From contig JALDNG010000005.1 in NCBI GenBank assembly GCA_024349245.1, positions 16,159,001-16,223,000 of the forward strand: DNA of 64,000 bases. Reading direction: 5' to 3'. The first letter of the stretch is position 1, and each line of letters starts with the position of its first letter. The translations under genes were made by a program, and so were the position numbers. This document shows positions 60,780 through 64,000 of the stretch, piece by piece. The stretch comes from Neodontobutis hainanensis (lineage: Eukaryota > Chordata > Actinopteri > Gobiiformes > Odontobutidae). The notes under the pieces were generated by a model, which worked only from the letters and a program-made list of their open reading frames with translations, searched no databases and was not told the origin of the DNA.

Positions 60780-61130
60780 CCAGTTGAAGGCATGCTGATG
60801 TATTCGACACTGAGCGTGGTGATGTGAGCAGCGGTTACACATGCAGTCATATGTTCGGAATATCGGGAGCTCATTTAACGCAGTTCCGACGGGACACATT
60901 TGCCTTTTAATGAGAAGCCCCTCATGTATGTGATTAGATTCACATTGTTTACTAAATGCCGCTGGCGGGCGCTAATAGAATTATAAGAGAGTGTGTTGAA
61001 ACATCTGAATGTGCACCTACACAAGCAGACATCGAACATAACAACTGAGTCTGTGACAGGAAGCGGTGAAAGAGCGCTGTATCTGCCATTAGATGAGAAA
61101 TGTCTAGATTCCATGTGGCAGGATGCACAG
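60780..61130. promoter_or_regulatory. Candidate conserved non-coding element
   Basis: GC-balanced, non-repetitive sequence (for example gctggcgggcgctaatagaa) inside an AT-rich, LINE-filled intron, with no open frame. Textural evidence only. Confidence 0.22.
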
Positions 61131-61543
61131 AGCACTACAGCAACATGAAATATTCAGACTCTGATGGTACACACTGCAGCAGATGGAAGTGATTAAAAAA
61201 AAGATTTTCTATGTATACATGTCAGCTGTAGTCGGCATACATATGGGTTTCCTTCAACTCCTACAACAAACACACTGCATTAGCATAGAGACATTAGCAT
61301 TGGTTTTCACTCTACTGTAGATATACGTATGGTGGGTGCACATTTAATACATTTGGATATTTTGGGTAAGTTACTATGTCTTAAGTTAGTATGTTTTTGT
61401 TTAAAATCTTCAACTCTGACCTCTGACAGAGCTTTGACAGGATCCCGAGGGAGGATAGAGACAATGGCTAGGACAATGTTCTCTGCTTCCATTGTCAATG
61501 CGGCCACTCAGAGTTGTGGCCATAAGGTCTCTGGTGCCTGTCG

Positions 61544-62050
61544 AGGCGTTAACCCCCGAACCAGGTGGTGGACACAGGAAATAAGGGATGCCGTCAAGCT
61601 AAAGGAGGAGTCCTACCAGGCCTGGTTAGTTTGTGGGACTCCTGAGGCAGCTGACAAACCTCCTTTTATTGCACAAGACTTTTTAGATTTCTTTAATCAT
61701 AAAATTGAAGATATCAGGGTTAATATGTAGTTTTTTTTCTTCCTTAGCTCCTGGTCCCATTCACTTGGTTCCACTGACCTCTCGTCTCTCAGTCTTAGAT
61801 CCTGTATCCCTCGATGAGCTGACAAAAGTGGTTTCTTCATGTCAAGCAACTACGTGCCTCCTGGATATCCTGCCAGCAAAATAGCTTAAAGAACTGTGGC
61901 AAATGTGGGGCAAATTATGTTAAACATTATTAACTTGTCCTTGTCTACTGGCACCATCCCTTCTCTTTTCAAACAGGCTGTGGTCAAACCCCTGCTCAAA
62001 AAGACTTCCTCTGGATCCTGGATGCCTAAATAACTTTCATCCTGTCTCCA
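61544..62050 (+). mobile_element. LINE RT-region fragments, plus strand (two joined pieces)
   Basis: The first piece encodes VNPRTRWWTQEIRDAVKLKE then ESYQAWLVCGTPEAAD, the linker between endonuclease and RT of one LINE type. From about 61660 the reading changes to FIAQDFLDFFNHKIEDIR and then SLDELTKVVSSCQATTCLLD, the start of the RT of an L2/CR1-like type, continuing to LNNFHPVSN near 62045. Stops are present. It looks chimeric. Confidence 0.75.
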
Positions 62051-62052
62051 AT

Positions 62053-63430
62053 TTACATTAGTCACAGTGACATCTGAATTAAGAACTGCCTTAGAAAGGA
62101 CCAGGTCCAGAGTGTGACCTTTGTTATGGGTCGGCTGATTAACATACTGACAAAGACCATGAGTATCAAGAATTGTAGAAAGTTCTCTGGCATTCTTGTC
62201 ACAAACATGATCCACATGCACAATAAAATCACCTGATATGACTACTTTAGTGCAGATAACAGAAAGCATTTCAGTAACTCATCAATAAAATCATAACATT
62301 GTTGGGGTGGTTTGTAAAGATCTACATATAATATAGATAATCCTCAACTCCACATGACACATACTCAAATAATGAAAACTCCCCAAGTGATAGCTTCTGG
62401 AAAAGAATATTATCCCTAAGAAAGGCACATACACCACCACCCTTTTTTTTCATGTATTTTGGATACAAATGTAAATATTAGATTAAGTGGATTCAATAAG
62501 GACTGCATTTCCAATCTTGTTGTCTAAACATGTTTCTGTTAAAAACATAACATTTTTATGAAGTTATAAAAACCTTAATTAAAAATGATTTGTTACCCAA
62601 AGACATTGAACACTGCAAGTTTCAAGTCTGTTTGAGCAGGACCAGACTTTATCTGTTTGCAGGGGATTTGAATCAGATTTGTCTGATTGTCATTCTCTTC
62701 TCCAATCTGCAACTTCTGACTAAAACTCCTGGAACAACAGAGGCTAGTCAAGGCTTTTGGAACTGGTCTGGGAGGAGGTGGAGGGGGTTTGACATGGGTG
62801 CTTTTGTCTCTGAGGTCCACTAAAGGTGTTGATGCTACTGGGGGGGCATTGGTGGAGGGTTTTGATGGTGGCACAGTCGGAGGATGAACCTTGGCTGGTG
62901 AGGCTAGAGTGTTTTTCAATTGCTGGCTGATGGCTTCTCAGAGAACCCTTTCTTTGTTCAAGAAGGTGCTTCGAACCATTTAGGTGTCTCTGGGAGTGCA
63001 GGAGATTATCCGTTAGCCTCCTGACCCCTCTCCTGTTTATGTGTGGGTCTTTTCCTTCAAACAGGCGGTCACATTGCCAAAACAAATTAAAGTTATCAAT
63101 TAAGTTAACTCCTCTTATCTCACAGGTCTTGGACAGCCATGTATTCAATGCATGCAGCCGACTAAATTTAATAATCCACCTCTCAATGTTCTCAAGTTTA
63201 TCTAAAAGCCTGAAGAAATCCTTCTTTAAAATTTCTGATTCCCCTCTTCCTGGTGTCAACTGCACCCAATCCCAGTGTGTTTGGATGTGACATGGGGGAG
63301 GAGTGCTGTTATATCAGTGACCATAGCACTTTGATAGCAGCAAAGTGCTACTGTTGTTTATATCTTTGATAGCACCATCCACAAGTAGCAGAATATCTCT
63401 GTCCTTCACTTTTGGAATGGTCTTCTGTCT
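62053..63430 (-). mobile_element. LINE ORF1 (esterase-like) and endonuclease remnant, minus strand
   Basis: Reading leftward. At about 63300-63390 there is DILLLVDGAIKDINNSSTL, a decayed SGNH-type GDS block. At about 62990-63200 come SRLHALNTWLSKTCEIRGVN, LIDNFNLFWQCDRLFEGKD and PHINRRGVRRLTDNL, which look like the esterase C-terminal D-x-x-H block known from ORF1 of CR1/L2-type LINEs. A Ser/Pro-rich segment follows. Then come endonuclease pieces at 62050-62540: TETCLDNKIGNAV, FLRDNILFQKLSLGEFSLFE, VVISGDFIVHVDHV and PTHNKGHTLDLVLSKAV. Frameshifts separate the blocks, so it is inactive. Confidence 0.8.
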
Positions 63431-64000
63431 CTGTTTGCCTGGTGCTTTTTCACAAATTCATGTATCTTGTTTCCTAGAGAAAAGTAACATTTAATTCCTG
63501 TTTTTCAGTCACAACAGAGTTTTCTAGCTCATCACATTTAGATCACTTAGTGATTGGAATCTGTTTTTTAGCTGGATGTTTGGTGATGTTACATATGCTC
63601 CTGTGATGCCAGCATTCTTTTTTTCTAATCCACTGCTGCTTTGGCTTGGCACTAACTTTATGCCAGGTGGCATAATTTTGTTTAAATCCCAACGCTTTGC
63701 TCATCCTATATATAATATATCATCCAAGTTTAAAAGCAAAGCAAAAATCTTTTCTTTGTAGCACACTGATTTCCTGTAGATATTTCCAACAATTTTGGGA
63801 GAATGATTTTGTAGTTGTTGTTTGTACCACAGACATGTTGAAATATAAATACCAAGGCTGCAGTCACTCAGCAGGTCCAATGTGTGTCCAATTGTTTAGA
63901 AAGTAAAAATAAATAAAAACATAAATATCCAGTTAAAAGAAAGTAAAACGTAACGTAAAAAGTTGATCATAAAATCTAAACCTAAAGGTGGAAATAACTA

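Larger units (their letters stand above)
58148..64000 (-). other. epha8: Intron upstream of exon 3a (partial)
   Basis: The acceptor side is at 58148-58149. The short upstream exon expected for an Eph gene (encoding the mature N-terminus up to the residue before WDAINE) was not found here, although an exon of ~65 bp could be missed. The region holds LINE fragments (58765-58925, 61544-62050 plus; 62053-63430 minus). A non-repetitive stretch lies at 60780-61130. The rest is AT-rich. Confidence 0.75.

Noticed and set aside
62744..63265. 173-codon minus-strand ORF as a novel host gene
   Set aside because: Its motif order matches a LINE ORF1 esterase region and it is adjacent, in the same orientation, to LINE endonuclease pieces.
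61544..63430. Twin-priming 5' inversion of one LINE
   Set aside because: Twin-priming inverts the 5' part relative to a forward 3' part adjoining the tail. Here the order is the reverse, and no poly(A) tail is seen.

Overview
The window is vertebrate nuclear DNA, most likely from a teleost fish. It is AT-rich and carries fish-type tRNA-derived SINEs, a Tc1-like transposon remnant and several non-LTR retrotransposon fragments. Every recognisable host exon belongs to one minus-strand gene: an Eph-family receptor tyrosine kinase that best matches EPHA8. Eighteen coding exons can be placed by translation, splice-site dinucleotides and reading phase. They join into one open frame of 968 codons plus a stop, from the tryptophan that opens the ligand-binding-domain exon to the C-terminus. 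The signal peptide, the first ~20 mature residues and the promoter lie beyond position 64000.

Layout, read in the gene's direction (right to left). The span 58148-64000 is the intron upstream of the first visible exon and contains LINE debris. Positions 49005-58147 hold the ephrin-binding domain, split over four exons, where mammalian Eph genes use one exon of about 660 bp. A 22.4-kb intron (26644-49004) follows, with candidate conserved elements, SINE pieces and a MITE-like pair. Positions 22886-26643 encode the cysteine-rich module, the first FN3 domain (with an unusual Gly-rich insert) and half of the second FN3 domain. Positions 9234-16815 encode the rest of FN3-2, the transmembrane helix and the juxtamembrane region. 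Positions 3251-7691 encode the kinase domain, 1064-2405 the SAM domain and tail, and about 240-1063 the 3' UTR.

As a protein this is a type I membrane receptor. It should bind ephrins outside the cell and signal inside through juxtamembrane tyrosines, a complete kinase (Gly loop, VALK lysine, HRD and DFG all present), a SAM domain and a short hydrophobic C-terminal motif. Every exon is open and every junction fits, so the gene looks intact.

The main oddities are: (1) three extra phase-0 introns inside ancestral exon 3; (2) a GC-AG intron after the transmembrane exon whose acceptor follows a long UG-rich tract; (3) an 87-bp kinase intron that is in frame and free of stops; (4) a ~31-residue Gly-rich insert in FN3-1; (5) oppositely oriented SINEs flanking one of the split exons. 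I saw no CRISPR array, operon, rRNA gene or functional tRNA gene, and no second host gene.
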